DNA from: Collybia mongolica
Lineage: Eukaryota > Basidiomycota > Agaricomycetes > Agaricales > Clitocybaceae
Reading direction: 5' to 3'
Assembly: GCA_013420905.1 (NCBI GenBank)
Contig: JAAXNY010000017.1
Span: forward strand, 558,001-622,000
Length of the DNA: 64,000 bases
The notes beneath the pieces are model-generated. The model did not search any database. It was given only the letters and a program-made list of their open reading frames with translations, and had not been told where the DNA came from. The position numbers were made by a program, and so were the translations under genes. Numbering within the stretch: position 1 is the first letter of the stretch; every line of letters starts with the position of its first letter. Positions 33,728 through 46,739 of the stretch are shown here, in pieces.

Positions 33728-36700
33728 ACATCGTGTACATATGGAGGGTAGGCTTGCCAGGAAGAGAGTAGCATAACAGAGACGTCAGGCACGACGCGAG
33801 TACGAGCGCGGAGTATAACTTTTATGGTATGAGAGTTCATTTTGCCAAGCTACAATGATAAGCAGAAAACAGACCTTTAGGAAAACCAACGTAGTATTGT
33901 TGAGCTGAAGAAAGGGCAAGCTTGTAGGGGACCAAACACCTTGAACAGCGACTGGTATCTCGAGCGCAATATGTAGCAGGAATACTGCAGATCTAGGGTC
34001 GAGATGTATAGTAGTTAGACTTGATCAATATTATTCTTTGAAAACAAATGAATAACTCACAATGGGCTGCGAGCACCCTGCAACGACATGGCGGAAAGTA
34101 ATTCTTAATGCTCGTGAAGAATCAACAAAGGAATGGAGCATTCACTCGGGGTTGGCCCGGTTCAAAACGTTGCCGGCTCGCCGGATCGGTTCAAGAATAA
34201 CTTTTGACAGATCAGTGCCTGATCATGATGGGCCCTCTTATAAAGAGTCCAGACTCGCAGTCGAAATAATCGCACCCCTCAGGACTCTGCACCGTCTCTT
34301 AAGACTCACGAAAATACGGCGCATCGGTACGTTTAAGCTGATCAAACGTTAATCTGACTGATACACGGGAGTCAGCGCTAGCCAAGTCGGTACCATGCAT
34401 GTTTTGCGTAGGGGCATATGAGCCCATCGTTGGTTACAGTATGTGGCCCCACCTTAAGAGACCATACGTCTCTCCCCCCAGGAGGTCACCTACGAACACA
34501 AGAAAGAAGCACCCATTCTTCTTTCTAGTCAAGATCTCCTGGTGTGGGGTAAGGACCATGGGTAATGTCGGGACCTCTAATCGATCGGCGATGCAGTGTT
34601 GGGGAATCGGATTATCTGGTCTTGAAGGAGTTATTCTCCAAAACCATTTGACATTTGACTGCAATCCAATAGGGTAAGGGATATAGAGGGCCCCGGGAAA
34701 GCGTCGGTCAAAACGTGGACAAGGCCCAGCCCGTACAAGGACGGCGATCTTGCGCAGGTGGAATTGTGAAGGGATGTGCGGTCTCCTCGACTTCGCAATT
34801 GTAATGAGATCCCCGAGGCGATACGCTTGTTTCAACCGTGGATGCGGGCGCATCACGATGCAGGAGGCGACCTTCTCTTTGTAAAAACCCCGGACTGCTT
34901 CAAAAACGGAGGTCTTTTTGGGACGGCGGCATTACTTGTGATTGGCCGAGTACCTGAAATGCAGCGAGTGCTCGAGCAATCGGGAAACTGCTTACCGCAC
35001 CGCCGCTGTGGCGTGATGAATTATCAGCATTTCGCTTGTGAACTACCAGTGCGAGTACCGGGACGGTCTGCGCCGCTGATGGCGCGCCACCCCTGGCTGG
35101 GAGAGGATCACGTCATGGGCCTTTGCTACGCGTTTGTCCAGGAGTAGAAAGCCCCTTGGGCTTGGAATGGCTATAGCTTCGACGTTTACTACGTACCGCT
35201 GCGTTTCAAGCGCTATTTACTGCGCATTCGTAGTCCGGCGTGAAGGGCCGAAACGGGGAGTGCGTAATTCAACTTCCCCTAAAGGGCAATTAACTCGACG
35301 GACTACCGCGTGTGGTGGCCCTTTTGCGTCGGGCAAACCCAACGTCCGACGGTTGTACCGGCTTCGGGCCCATTTAACCCACGATGAAACTGGCTCCTGT
35401 ATCCCATAAGCAAACAATATTCTGGGTCAGCGGAAAACGTCGCAAAAACCAACAGACATACTTGAACTTAACCTCGATGATTATACCCAAAACAAAACCA
35501 TTCCTAGCGTTCTTTGCGCTGCAATAAAAATGCCGGGGGCATATATAAGGTTAATACCCGAAACATAGACTCACAAGGAGCAAGCTGAAGGAGGTTGTAG
35601 TCAGGCGAGGAAGAGCAATACTTTCTCCACAAGGGGTACTTGCAATGCAAGGCTAAACAACGAGCGCCACCAAATTGCAAAGGATCAAAGCGGCATTCCA
35701 CTTGCCAAATTCCGACTTTTCCCGACCATTCTGTTCCGCCAGTGGCCACCGATGAGCAGATCTTCGAATAAACCACTCGCGACCTGATGCATAGTGTAAG
35801 CTCTTCGCCCAGTTCTACCTGCGCGCCCCTTTCTCAAATCTCCATGCGCGGATGAGGAGATCTTGTGAGCATCAAGCGAGACTAGCCCCTGTTGCAAGTG
35901 AGGAGGCGGCTTCTTCTTCCTCTACCCCTCGGAGTAGTTCTATAAAGTTGTTTGTCGTCAGCTGCTGAATGGAATTCATATAGTCTACATGTCTCTCTGT
36001 CGGTTTCTTGCGTATACGTTTTCCCGGAAATCCCTTAATGGTTCACAAGCCACTATTGATCACCTATGGAGAATAGGTATCGAATGCTAAGCATGTTGTG
36101 TCGCGCGGTGCTTGCGCTGACATCCATTTTCAGCGATTGCATTAGCCTGGTGCTACTATTTCTTCTTGCAAACTCGGAGCTCGTTGAGGGTGAGGGTGAT
36201 TCACCAGGACAACCATGACGCATTCTTTGCAAGTGTTGAACAAGCTGATATGACCATCTGTATTATCACCCCGGCATTGAAACGAGGGTGTTCCGCGGCC
36301 ATCACCTTGAGTAGATGACGGCGCGCGCCGTCGCAACATTTCCCGCTTGTATATGATCAAAATGAAGATATCACAATGGTGACAAACCGATCGTAGGGAT
36401 TCTAACCCGTCGTGCGCAGATAGGACGTCACGTTCAACATTCTTGCACATCATCTTGCAAATTTCGCCCCGGCGACCCTAATAGTTTCTTCCAGATTACA
36501 TGATAGCACCTTCAGTAAGTTTTGAATATGCAAGCCCCATTTAATTGACATCTGGATTGTTCTATAACTTTACAGGATAAATGTTCTGTGGGTATTTTTA
36601 GATAAGGTCCAACTTTGTTTCTCCTTTCCGTATAGTATGCTTCTACTACCAGGGGCCTCGCTGCGATGGGATATGCTCACCATTCTTTGATGGCAGGTGA

Positions 36701-38519
36701 TTATCGCCTTGAAGACTATCGCGGGTTACGTGGTTGACTAACCTGTAGTTCGGTGGGATCATGAATCGACCGGTACCGCCCATTTATGTGCATGCGACTA
36801 CGTTAAGCAGCGGTTCGTGGGCGACTTGGACACATGGTGACTAGGTCCAAAATTACGTCTGTCGTCCGTATCGCATCTTGTCACACTCCTGATCACTGAG
36901 TAGGGGAAATGGTCATTGGAGATTCGAGATCTCTGTATTGGACTCTGGCCAAAAGGTCGAGGCGAGACCGTTCCTTTCATCTCTTCTTTTCCCAAGATTA
37001 GGTTTTTTGACCAAAAATATCGAAGATGGGCCGCGGGATGTGCCGTCTTCTTGTCGCCCATCGGTACAAAAAAATCTCGTGTCCATGGGCCGATGATAGA
37101 CGGCCTTGACTGGCTCGTGAAGAAACCCCGTCTATATTTGCGCGATGCTCTCTGGTATTTCGGGTTATCAACCACGGCCTCTTTTCTTGTGGTCGTGTGC
37201 CCAATAACTTATTTCTGGAAGCTGAATCAAAGGGAAAACTACGCGTCCGACTTACCCGCGCATGTTTTCCGAAGCAATAAATAAACTGGCTCCTTGTGCC
37301 TCTCCATGGGATGGAAAACGTCCATTTCGGAAGAGCTGTCGTTGATGACTCAAGAAACTCCCTACATCTACCAGTTACAATGCCTCAGTTCGGCAAGATT
37401 GCGGCATGATTGTTGTGGCTTGGACCTGTCTGTAAAGTACCTCGAGCGCGTCTAGACTGTTTCTTGCACTTGGTGAGTTATTTTAGGTACCTTATTATCA
37501 GCTCACATGTAGCTTCATCAACATGGCGTGTCTGAACGTACCTGTGACACATGACTCGGAGAGGATGCGATCTTGCTTGCGTTCGGGGCAAGTTGTTCTT
37601 TGAGATATCCATAACCGAACGGAGGTGAACCGCTCATGACAGAATTTAAACACCCCCAGCCTTGTTCCTTTACCTCTACCATAAAGGGGCGTCGATCACC
37701 GAAAAGGTTCCGCATTATGGTCTTGCTATATATCGCTTCCCGTTTTCCATTAATAAACGGCTAGAGATACCTAAGATGCTCTGTCCCATCACTTCGAGAT
37801 GATCACCATGCAGACGCGGCCCGGCAACGTGTATACTCGCCTTGCAGCAAGACTGTCGAAATCAGGGTCACTGTTGTGACTGTTGTGTTGGCAGCTGCAT
37901 ACAGAAGCGCCTGTGGTGGCGATAGACAGGAGGTATGCATACGTATGTGTTGCTTTCGTCCGGAAAGGTTTAACCCATCCTCGACCATACACAACTACAC
38001 ATGGCGATCAAGACACTCGAGCACAGGCTGGTATACTTTTCTTTTTACTCTGAATAAACACTGAAGTATCGAGCAATGCCCAGGCACCCAGGACTGCGCA
38101 CCTTGCTCTTATCTGTCACAAGACCTGTCAAACGAATTAATATTGCATAGCTTACACGAACTGGCACTCCTGGGAGTATATTTGTTTCTGCGTTACTATT
38201 AGAAGTCTCTCGGGCCCTAACTTGAAGATCTCGGAGAAGCTGATGGAAATATAGCATTTTCCACCTATTTACGGCCGTTTCTCTGTTTTCGTGAAGAGAT
38301 GGGAGAAAGGAACACGATAGAGCGTTCCCTCGAGCTCGAGTGCGGCAATCACTGATCAAATGAAAAGATCGGCCCGATAAGTCCAGATCGCGTGACCATT
38401 CCGTTATCGCCTTGGCACAACCCGAGAGCTTGGTCCAATTCGGGACAGCGGTCCTCATAAACTTTTTCTTGTATCTACAAGCTTCAGCTCGTGGGTTCCC
38501 CTCCAGGAAGGGACCACCG
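33728..38519. other. Gene-poor stretch, no supported gene
   Basis: ORFs of up to about 140 codons occur on both strands (34434-34856 minus, 34776-35147 plus, 36916-37284 plus, 38045-38587 minus) without recognisable motifs, signal peptides or joinable exons. The last few hundred bases should hold the promoter of the bHLH gene. No tandem repeat or terminal repeat stood out. Confidence 0.45.
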
Positions 38520-40604
38520 ATGGACTCACAAACACACGACCAGCAACAGAAAGACTTTCTTGCCTCCCTTTTTCCTGACGAATCCACAGATCATCTACAG
38601 TCAGGCTTCGATGGCGTTCAACATAACATGTCCATGTATTCATTCAACACACCACCGCATGGGAACCATCAGGGCATGGAGATGCCGCAGACGATGCCAC
38701 AGAGCCCGCGCTCGCAGATCAGCATGGATATGCTCGGGAGCTTGATGCAGGGCATCGACACTCATGGCACGATGTCGCCTCAGGGCTCCTTCAACCCCCA
38801 ATCGATGCTAGAGCAGCAGTTCAAGTTGACGCAGCTGCAGCAGCTTCAACAACTTCAAAACCAGATTTTTCAGCAACAGGTAGGATGTCGTCATTGCTTG
38901 ACCACTTTGTTCTGAGGACTCCTGAGCGACCTTTTTGTTTCGGTGGAAAATATGCCAGACGCAATGATAAGCTAATATCCTTCGGTTAGATTGCTCTCAT
39001 CAGTAGCCAGACGGCAGGGATAATGCAGGGGTCGCCTTCTATCGATGCTCGGAGAGACCACCAAGCAACATCTTATGACACCGGGCTACCAACCCCAGGT
39101 GCACTACGTTTGTTTTCAGTGATGCCGACTCAACTAATGTCGTAAAAAGGATCGTCTGGAAAACTTCATGCCCAGCAGTCAGCGGCAGATCTCATCTCTC
39201 CAATCAACCTTGGTCACTATATGAATCCTCAAGACAGCTACAGGAATCGAGGCGTGGATCTCATCCCATCCCTGGCCAATCATTCGAACCATTCCCATTA
39301 TGGGCCCCCACAGGGTTCGACCTCAGCGCCCGCCCATATTGCATTCCGAACGAGTCCCTCTCACCGATCCCTTCCGTCGCCCGCAGAAGCTGATATCGAC
39401 ATATCTCCACTCACGAGTCCGTGGCTCGGCGCGTACCAACAGTCAATACAGCAAGGCTCGAATAAGCGCAATGCATCCTCCAGTGGCGACGAGGGAAGCA
39501 CTCAGCCTTCACGGAAACGACAATCGCCTGCCATCCGACCCACAAATCCCCCACAGGCCAAGAAAAATTACAGGACCTCAAAATCCACCACGTCTACGCC
39601 TCTTATGCGCTCGGGTCGTTCGAGGAAAGGAAGCACCGCCGGGGAAATAGTTGGGGAAGCGATTGAGGAAGGGTCGGGTGACACGCCTTCTCCCGTTGAC
39701 CTTTCTATGCCCCCTCCTGCTCCACCATCAACACAAGGCTCTTCTTCCACGAACGGTTCTGACCAGCCTCCTTCGCCTGACTTTAACCCTCAACTCACCC
39801 CCGTCACTCCTGCGAGCATCATGAATCTCGGCCGTCTTGGCATTGACAACAGGCTGGCACCGTCACGACAAATGTTACCCCCCGAGGGGAGACCCAAGGG
39901 AGTCTCAAAAGCCAGAGTTTCAACAGAATCACCTACGCGCATCAAGTCTGCTAGAAAAAGCAATACGGGATCACTAGCAAGCCCCGGTCTAAAGGCGATT
40001 CTCCCAGGTATTTACCCATATTTCCATACCCATTACCATCCTCTCTAAAGAAAACACCTTTCTTCCAACTTCAGCAGGCAACACGCCTCCTCTCAATCTC
40101 GGTTCCGCACCAGCCCTCCCGGGACCCGTCGTCCAGGTCCGCAAGACCTCGCACAAGGCGGCCGAACAGAAACGCCGGGATTCCCTAAAATCTACGTTCG
40201 ACGATCTGCGCGGTCTGCTGCCGCCTATACCCCTCCCGTCCGACGAGAAGCCTGACGAGCCCATACTACCCGGTGCGCTGCCCCCGCGAGGCCCGCCCAA
40301 GGCCGGCGGAGAGGGCCCGAACAAGGGCGTCAGCAAGCTGCAGCTGCTGATATGCGGGAACGAGTACATTCGGCAGCTGAAGGGGCGGGTGCAAAGGAGG
40401 GACGAGGAGGTTGAAAAGCTGAGGAGGGAACTAAGGAGGCTGCGGGGTGGGGGCGGCGTGGCGGGGATAATGGAGGAGATGGAGGAGCTCGACTTGGATC
40501 GGGATTTGGACGCTGTGGAGGCGCTTAGTGCTGGGTTTGGGAAGGGCAGTGGGGGCTCGATGATGGATGATGATGATGGGGAGGATGACCCCGGGGAAGA
40601 GTGA
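38520..40604 (+). CDS. bHLH transcription factor (618 aa)
   Basis: Four exons (38520-38879, 38990-39098, 39150-40007, 40075-40604) join in frame. The N-terminal region is Gln/Met-rich (QLQQLQQLQNQIFQQQ, about residues 103-120), typical of activation regions. A long Ser/Pro-rich disordered middle includes basic patches. The bHLH domain starts near residue 465: the basic region SHKAAEQKRRDSLKSTFDDL has the H-x3-E-x3-R pattern (His469, Glu473, Arg477) that reads E-box CANNTG sites. Helix 1 is followed by a long Pro/Gly-rich loop of about 35 residues (LPPIPLPSDEKPDEP onward) before helix 2 (VSKLQLLICGNEYIRQLKGR). A leucine-zipper-like charged helix and an acidic C-terminus (MMDDDDGEDDPGEE) follow. 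It should act in the nucleus as a dimer. Targets are unknown. It lacks the Arg-Tyr signature of SREBP-type bHLH proteins. Confidence 0.9.
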
Positions 40605-42817
40605 TGTTTGGGGCTGGGAGCTGATCATGAGAATTGACGTGTTAGAATATAAGAATGTAGTTGTATTTTATGTGACTTGACCCTATTCATGATATAAGTT
40701 ATTGTATATCATTCATTTTATGTTGTTACTTCCTTTCGTTCTACTTATTGCTAACCGTGGTTTAGGATATTGAGGTACGTTTGGTGATTTGCATTTCCCT
40801 TCTTTCACTGACTTGTTTTGTTATTTAACCCCTCGCAGTTCGTGTTAATATGCCACAGTCCTTTGTTGTAAAATCAACTTGTATAGATTGCATTACTTTG
40901 ATCAATCAGAACGAACATTCTGCACCACATTTTCGACTATCAGGCATGCTCAATGCGGTCAGAAACCCCAAGGCTGATGCAAGAAATCATGCTAAAAGTA
41001 CCTCAATTTAAATGCTCCGTCTTCGGCGGTAATGAATATAGGCAGATAAATAGTTTCCGGCTCCGGTCATGTCTTGTGAGAATTTTTCTTTTGACGGCTG
41101 CTACGAGGGTCGTGAGGAGGAAGGCGACAGGCGTGGAGGCAGACATTTTAACAACTCTGTTTCAAAGGGGTAGCAGGGGGCTGAGAAGCCGGGAATCGAG
41201 CATTACTTCCAGCGTCGAGAGCACAAGGAGGTTTGTGTTGATGTCGGTGTATACGGATCCCATTACTGACAAGAGCTGACAAGGAATGGAACCGTCGAAA
41301 CGACGGTACGCAAGATGTGTTTATGGGCCGATTAAGCGTAACTAGATTTTCAGTGGGGTACTTGTCGAAAGAAGCGAGAGGTGTACGGTTGGTGTACGGG
41401 CCGAAGGACGAATTCTCGCGGTGATGAAATCTTTAGCGAAGGGTAGATGAAATACCCTACACACAGGCCGAATTATGACCATTGTTCAAAGCTACGCCGT
41501 GGGTGTACAAAGTCCCGCTTTTTTTGGTATTGTGGAAGAGGTCGAGCCTAAGATACATCCATTCAGCTTCGGGCTCAAACGCAGGCTTTGTAGGATACAA
41601 GAATTTATTGGGAGAGTTGAACGATGTATCTTTGATCTCCCAAAGAGATGTTGAGGTGATCTCCAACCTAATAAACATGAGAGACTCGGAACCGGGTTAA
41701 TTAGGACTGCATTTGTTCGACCCGGAATTGTAGGGTCTGCCGAGTGTCACGCTCATGTGTTATGTTACCTTGCACGGTAGCTGTTCATGTTGGGGTGTAT
41801 CCTGAATAAGGTGTTCAGCAAGGAATTCACCGTGCATGCGTGACCAATAGTCGCGATGTGGGGGGTTGGCTGTGTCTTTTGAGCGTAAGACGGAAGATCA
41901 GATGATATCGGCGTGGGGTGGGCTTTAAGTGTTGAGCTTCTGGGGTGCGGGGAATTATCTTGAGCCACTGCTGATGGTTAGGAAGGATGCAAAAATATGA
42001 GCTCGAGGTGGTGGAACACCAATAGACATTCTCAATGAACATCGATGTCGTAAGGGAAGTGAGGGATTCAGTCGGGACTTCACCGAACGGAACTCATATC
42101 CTGCCAGGCGTCGTAAGACTCCTCCATGACGGGCGGCATACGATGAACAAGACGAGCTTGTCTCTCGGATTTGTCGCTAGTAGGGTCATAGGCCTCTAAG
42201 TGTCGTGTTCGTGTTCTTAGGGCCAACTTCCTCGAGACGATGGTCCCAAATCAGAGTAACGATTGTGGTGGACGTATGTCTGAATGGAGTGTAACGTGGC
42301 TTATTTCGTAGGTTCTGAGTAGCGGCTTATAGGTTTGCCTGGTACAAGCAAGGCCCTGACGACTCACCTGCGCAAGCCTCCCCGCTTTGATGGCTACAAT
42401 AACCCGAAGCAACTTCGGCAAATAAAATGTTGCATCATATGAACAATTTCTTGTGCGGTGGGTTGTGTATCGGTTCATCTGCGCGTAGGTGGCAAGTCAG
42501 TAAAGGACGAAGCCGCGAAGTACAGAATTGGATGTGGTTAACAACTAAGTCTGTTGCTCGGTGACACTCATGATCGAACCGTTACATCGAGGGTGGTTAT
42601 TAGTTTTCGGTGGGTTGAGGTTATTAATGAGTATCCATACATAGCTGCCGTCGACGTCGGACAAAGCAACTCGCCGCTCGCCGGACCTAAAATTGTATTG
42701 ATCTCTTTTATCCCCAAACGCTCACCATGACGGCCGAATCGAACATTTCACAGCAACAAGATGCGCGTTTAACTTCTGTCTCTACCCTCCTGAACGAGCC
42801 GTCTCTCTTGAATTGCG
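40605..42817. other. Intergenic region
   Basis: The start of the stretch is AT-rich and should hold the bHLH 3' UTR. Short ORFs on both strands have no motifs. The last 100-200 bp should be the promoter of the carboxypeptidase gene. Nothing else seen. Confidence 0.5.
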
Positions 42818-45800
42818 ATGGTGTATGGGCGGCATGCTCTTGTCGGTGTAATCGCTGTCTTTACGAGCTTTCGCGGCGCTCTGGGCCAATATAGTTGGCC
42901 ACCAGACACATTCCCTCATAAATACCCTGGTCAACCAGCAGGCGGCTTGGGCCCAGAATGGCAGCAATGTGTGTTTTCCTCAATCTGTTTGCTTAAGGAA
43001 GGTTTTTAACTAGTTCTCAGACTTTGAAGTCAAAGATAAACTTCCTGGTATAAACTTTGAACTTCCCCGTGCCTTCTCCGGCAACATACCCGTCCAACGC
43101 GCAGGACACCCCAACAATACCCTCTTCTTTTTAGGATTTGAGCATAAGAATGGCTCTCTCACGGCCCCAGCGGATTCACTTAACAATGAGCCGTGGGGTA
43201 TCTGGCTGAATGGCGGGTCGGTGTGATGTACTGAGGTTGTGTTATACAAGGGTACTGACTTGACTTTGGAAGGCCCGGATCTTCCAGTATGTATGGAGCG
43301 TTCTTTGAGGTGAATTTCCGTGCATACGCACCAGTATCGTACCACTAACTTTGTGTATGATCATAGAACGGACCGATCCGCATCGACTTGGAGGATGACG
43401 AACGGTTATCACCCAACGAATATAGTTGGGACAAGCTCGCAGATTATTTTTGGGTTGACCAACCAGTGTGAGGGAATAGAAAGCCACTACAGGCTCCCAC
43501 CATATTCCTAATATGTTTCCTTTTTCATTTTCCAGAGGTGTTGGGTACTCCACTGCAGATTTTGATGGCTATGGTTCGTTCACATGTTACCTGTTTTCCT
43601 GTTTGCCTGACGTTGGCCCTATTATGCAGCTGCTGACGAAGATCAAGTGGGGTCCGATTTTGTGAGCCCATGAAAACCCTCTAATTGCTCATGTGGATTT
43701 ACCAACCACGCCAACTAGATGGGATTTTTAGGCAATCTTGTCAAAGTCTTTCCCAGCTTGGCTACTCGTCCCCTGTACCTCACTGGAGAGAGTTATGCGG
43801 GCGTTTATATTGTTGGTTTAGCTGATCTTCTATCCGAATTCATCTCATGTGCTTTCTTTTTAGCCATATATCATGAAAGCATACTTTAGTATGGAGAATC
43901 CTCCAGTCACGATAGCTAAGATGGCCATTGGAGACCCTTCGATTACCTATCCGCAAGTTTACCGTCTACTTCCTAGCGTATGCACCTCAGTCATTTCTAC
44001 GATTTTAACTCACAGACTCTTCTCTAGTTGAGCGTCATCGAAACACACCCACAGCTTATCGGCTATGACCCAGAAGTGTATGGGTACTTCAAGGAACAGT
44101 GAGTGTCAACCTACAATGCTTGTTGATAACAAGTTAACTCCCCCAAGGTCAAAATTGTGTGGTTACGACATCACTTTAAGCTATCCCCAGAAGGAACAAC
44201 TTCCCGATATTCCCGTTATTCTACCTACCTCCGACCTCCGCTCCGGGCTACAAAGCACACTCTTGTCGTCTGACGCTTTTCAAGCCGAGCTTCGCCGCAG
44301 ACATCTGGAGCAATACCAGACGCTTACCAAACGAGACCGCCAACAGGGCCAGAACCAGTGGAAGCGTGATCTGAGTGGGAGGACGAGAGGTATTATCGAT
44401 CCATGGGTAAGTTCCTGTATTATTGCGCCATATCATCGCTCACATTCTCTAGTATGGCTGCATGCTACTATATATGTACATCGACTATGCTGTGAACTTC
44501 ACATATCCTTGGAGTGAGTCTATGTCTGGCTAACCCCACTCCGTCGCTAATATCGCTTAGACTTGGCACAGAAGACCGGCGATTATACATTTGACGTGGG
44601 TGTGCTTTGTAAACATAATCCTTGATGTGGTCTAACTGCAAAAAGATATATAATATCCCAGACGCAACTAGCCCTAGTAGCGTCGGCGACGCTTCTACCT
44701 TCCTTAATGGTACCTCATTATTCGCAGTAATTTAGCTTTTATTGAGGCTCTGTGCTATAGATGATGACACTAGAACTGCATTGCATGCTCCAACAAGCAA
44801 AGATTGGAATCTGCGTTTCAAATTTACATTCGGTTTTCAAGGCAAGCATGTTTCTTGTCTTGTCACTATGCAAGTCATAAATAGATGTCTCCTTGATATC
44901 CAGGTTCCGATCCAAGTAAGTTCTGCCTGCCTCTTCTTCATGCCGGAACATTCTAATTCGTGCGTTCCACAAGGTCCAAGGTTAGCCATTCGTAACCCAT
45001 AATTTGACAGCAGTTTTGATGGCACTTGGCAGACCTGCGGTCTTCTTAGATGAACTTGCTGCCAATGCGACCAAGCACGGTGTTGGCGTAGTGCTATATA
45101 GTGGTAATAATGATGCTCTTATTGCACACAGGGGTACAGAAAGTATGTTCTCACACCTTCTCTCCGAGAAGTGCCACTGATAATATATGTTCTAGTTGCG
45201 ATTCAAGTATGTCTACGAACTCACCCGTACGATACAGATCATTACGGTGACTTACAGAATACGACGTTCGGTGGTGTCCGAGGATTCACTGTCAAGCCAT
45301 CCACACCATGGTTCGACGATTCTGGAGAATTCGCTGGAATAATTCGCCAAGAGCGAAACTGGACTTATGCCCTCTTCGATAACGCAGGTCATATGGTCCC
45401 TACCAATAAACCGATTGCTGTAAGATTCTTGTGTGGTTTGCCCAAGTAGCAATACCTCACATACATTCCCCCTCACCAGGCTTTCACGTTCCTTCGAGAA
45501 TTTATTCTGGGGCATAATACAACAGGGTTGGTCACCAGCTCCGGGGAGGTTGTCGGTGGGACGAACTCAACGTTAGCTCAAGACGTACTGCCTGGGTCGG
45601 GCAAAGTATTTTATGGGTCTCGAAACAGACCGTTGACCTACATGGCCTCCGACGCCAAGAGGGCGGCTTGGAGGGCGTTTATCGAGACAGGAGAAACCCC
45701 CAAGCCAACGACTGGGGCTATTGGGCTAGTATATAACATGGTGAGATGGGTTTATACTGTGATTATCTATCGATTTGCTCTAGCGTGATGGTGTATTAAT

Positions 45801-45824
45801 CAGGATGAGACGTACTCAGTATAA
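42818..45824 (+). CDS. Secreted serine carboxypeptidase, family S10
   Basis: Twenty exons, all in phase: 42818-42968, 43021-43216, 43273-43309, 43367-43467, 43536-43573, 43630-43661, 43719-43811, 43864-43977, 44028-44098, 44148-44406, 44453-44513, 44561-44595, 44646-44709, 44761-44832, 44904-44915, 45011-45142, 45196-45206, 45258-45419, 45480-45740, 45804-45824; about 640 aa. The start gives a signal peptide (MVYGRHALVGVIAVFTSFRG). Family motifs are WLNGGPGSSSMYG (oxyanion hole), VDQPVGVGYS, TGESYAGVYIPY with the catalytic Ser near residue 210, VVLYSGNNDALIAH with Asp near 480, and DNAGHMVP with His near 538. It removes C-terminal residues from peptides in the secretory pathway, vacuole or outside the cell. 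Several Asn-X-Thr/Ser sites suggest glycosylation. The last intron is optional: without it the frame ends at 45788. Exons of 12 and 11 nt explain why long ORFs cover the gene poorly. Confidence 0.92.
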
Positions 45825-46648
45825 CTATATAATTTAATTCCTTTCACATTCTACGTAGATACTAACGGGACACTTGATTATGACAATTGTCCGCCCATAT
45901 CGCAGCAAAGTTCTATAACAGACGGTCGTCCCAGTCGCGTTTGCTGGCTAACACGTGACAAAGTTGACCAAACGTGACCTAGATGGCTGAGGCCGTTTTT
46001 CGAACTCTCCACTTGCACTCAACGCCATCTGGACCACAGCTATGGCTTGCACCCATTCCTGCAATAGGTATAGCACCCGAGCTTGGCCAACGCTCATTCC
46101 AGGAAATGTAGACAGGACCGGCTAAAAAATATTTTCGAAGTTCCATGCCAATTGTCTATCAAATTTTAAGGTCTAGCCCTGTCCTGCGGGTTTTAGCTAT
46201 TCTCTACCGCATTACTTCGGCGGACGTGTCCACAGAGCACACTCTTATGCTCTACTTCTTCGAATGTGGACACGACTTAGACTTTCAGCTGGACAAGAAT
46301 TCGAAACGCGGCGAGGTTCTAAACGCAAATCACCCAGTACTGGTACCGTCTTGCCACTTGGGACTTTACTTTGACGACATCGGAATAATGGTTTTAGGCG
46401 GCGGATCTGCCTATGTGCTTATGCGAAACGGAACGTACTGTGACCTCTTCTAACGCCGCCTGCCGCTCACAACGCAGGCCTCCAACCTCAGCTTTTCTAT
46501 CCTGCGCCCGGTCGTCACCCGCATGACGCTCCACTCTCTTGATCTTGTAACTTGGATCCAGTGTGTCCCAGGAATCCGTTGGTCCCGTACCCGGTGCTCA
46601 ATTTTCAAGCGCGTTGCGTATTTCCGACCAACATAAGCCGCTGTAAAG
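45825..46648. other. Intergenic region
   Basis: One open frame (46145-46453 plus, 102 codons) has no signal peptide or recognisable motif and is not called. The right end holds the promoter of the next gene. Confidence 0.5.
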
Positions 46649-46655
46649 TATAAAT
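46649..46655 (+). promoter_or_regulatory. TATA box of the first histidine-phosphatase-like gene
   Basis: TATAAAT lies 91 bp upstream of the ATG at 46740. The tandem paralogue has a TATA element at a similar distance (95 bp). Confidence 0.55.
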
Positions 46656-46739
46656 GTCGCTTTGATTCCATGGCCTTTTTTTTTTCTTCAACTGTATCTG
46701 CGCCTTCACTTTCATTCGGCTCTCTCCCTTAAAAAAGCC

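Noticed and set aside
46145..46453. 102-codon ORF between the carboxypeptidase and phosphatase-like gene A
   Set aside because: No signal peptide or domain; not in frame with any exon of either neighbour.
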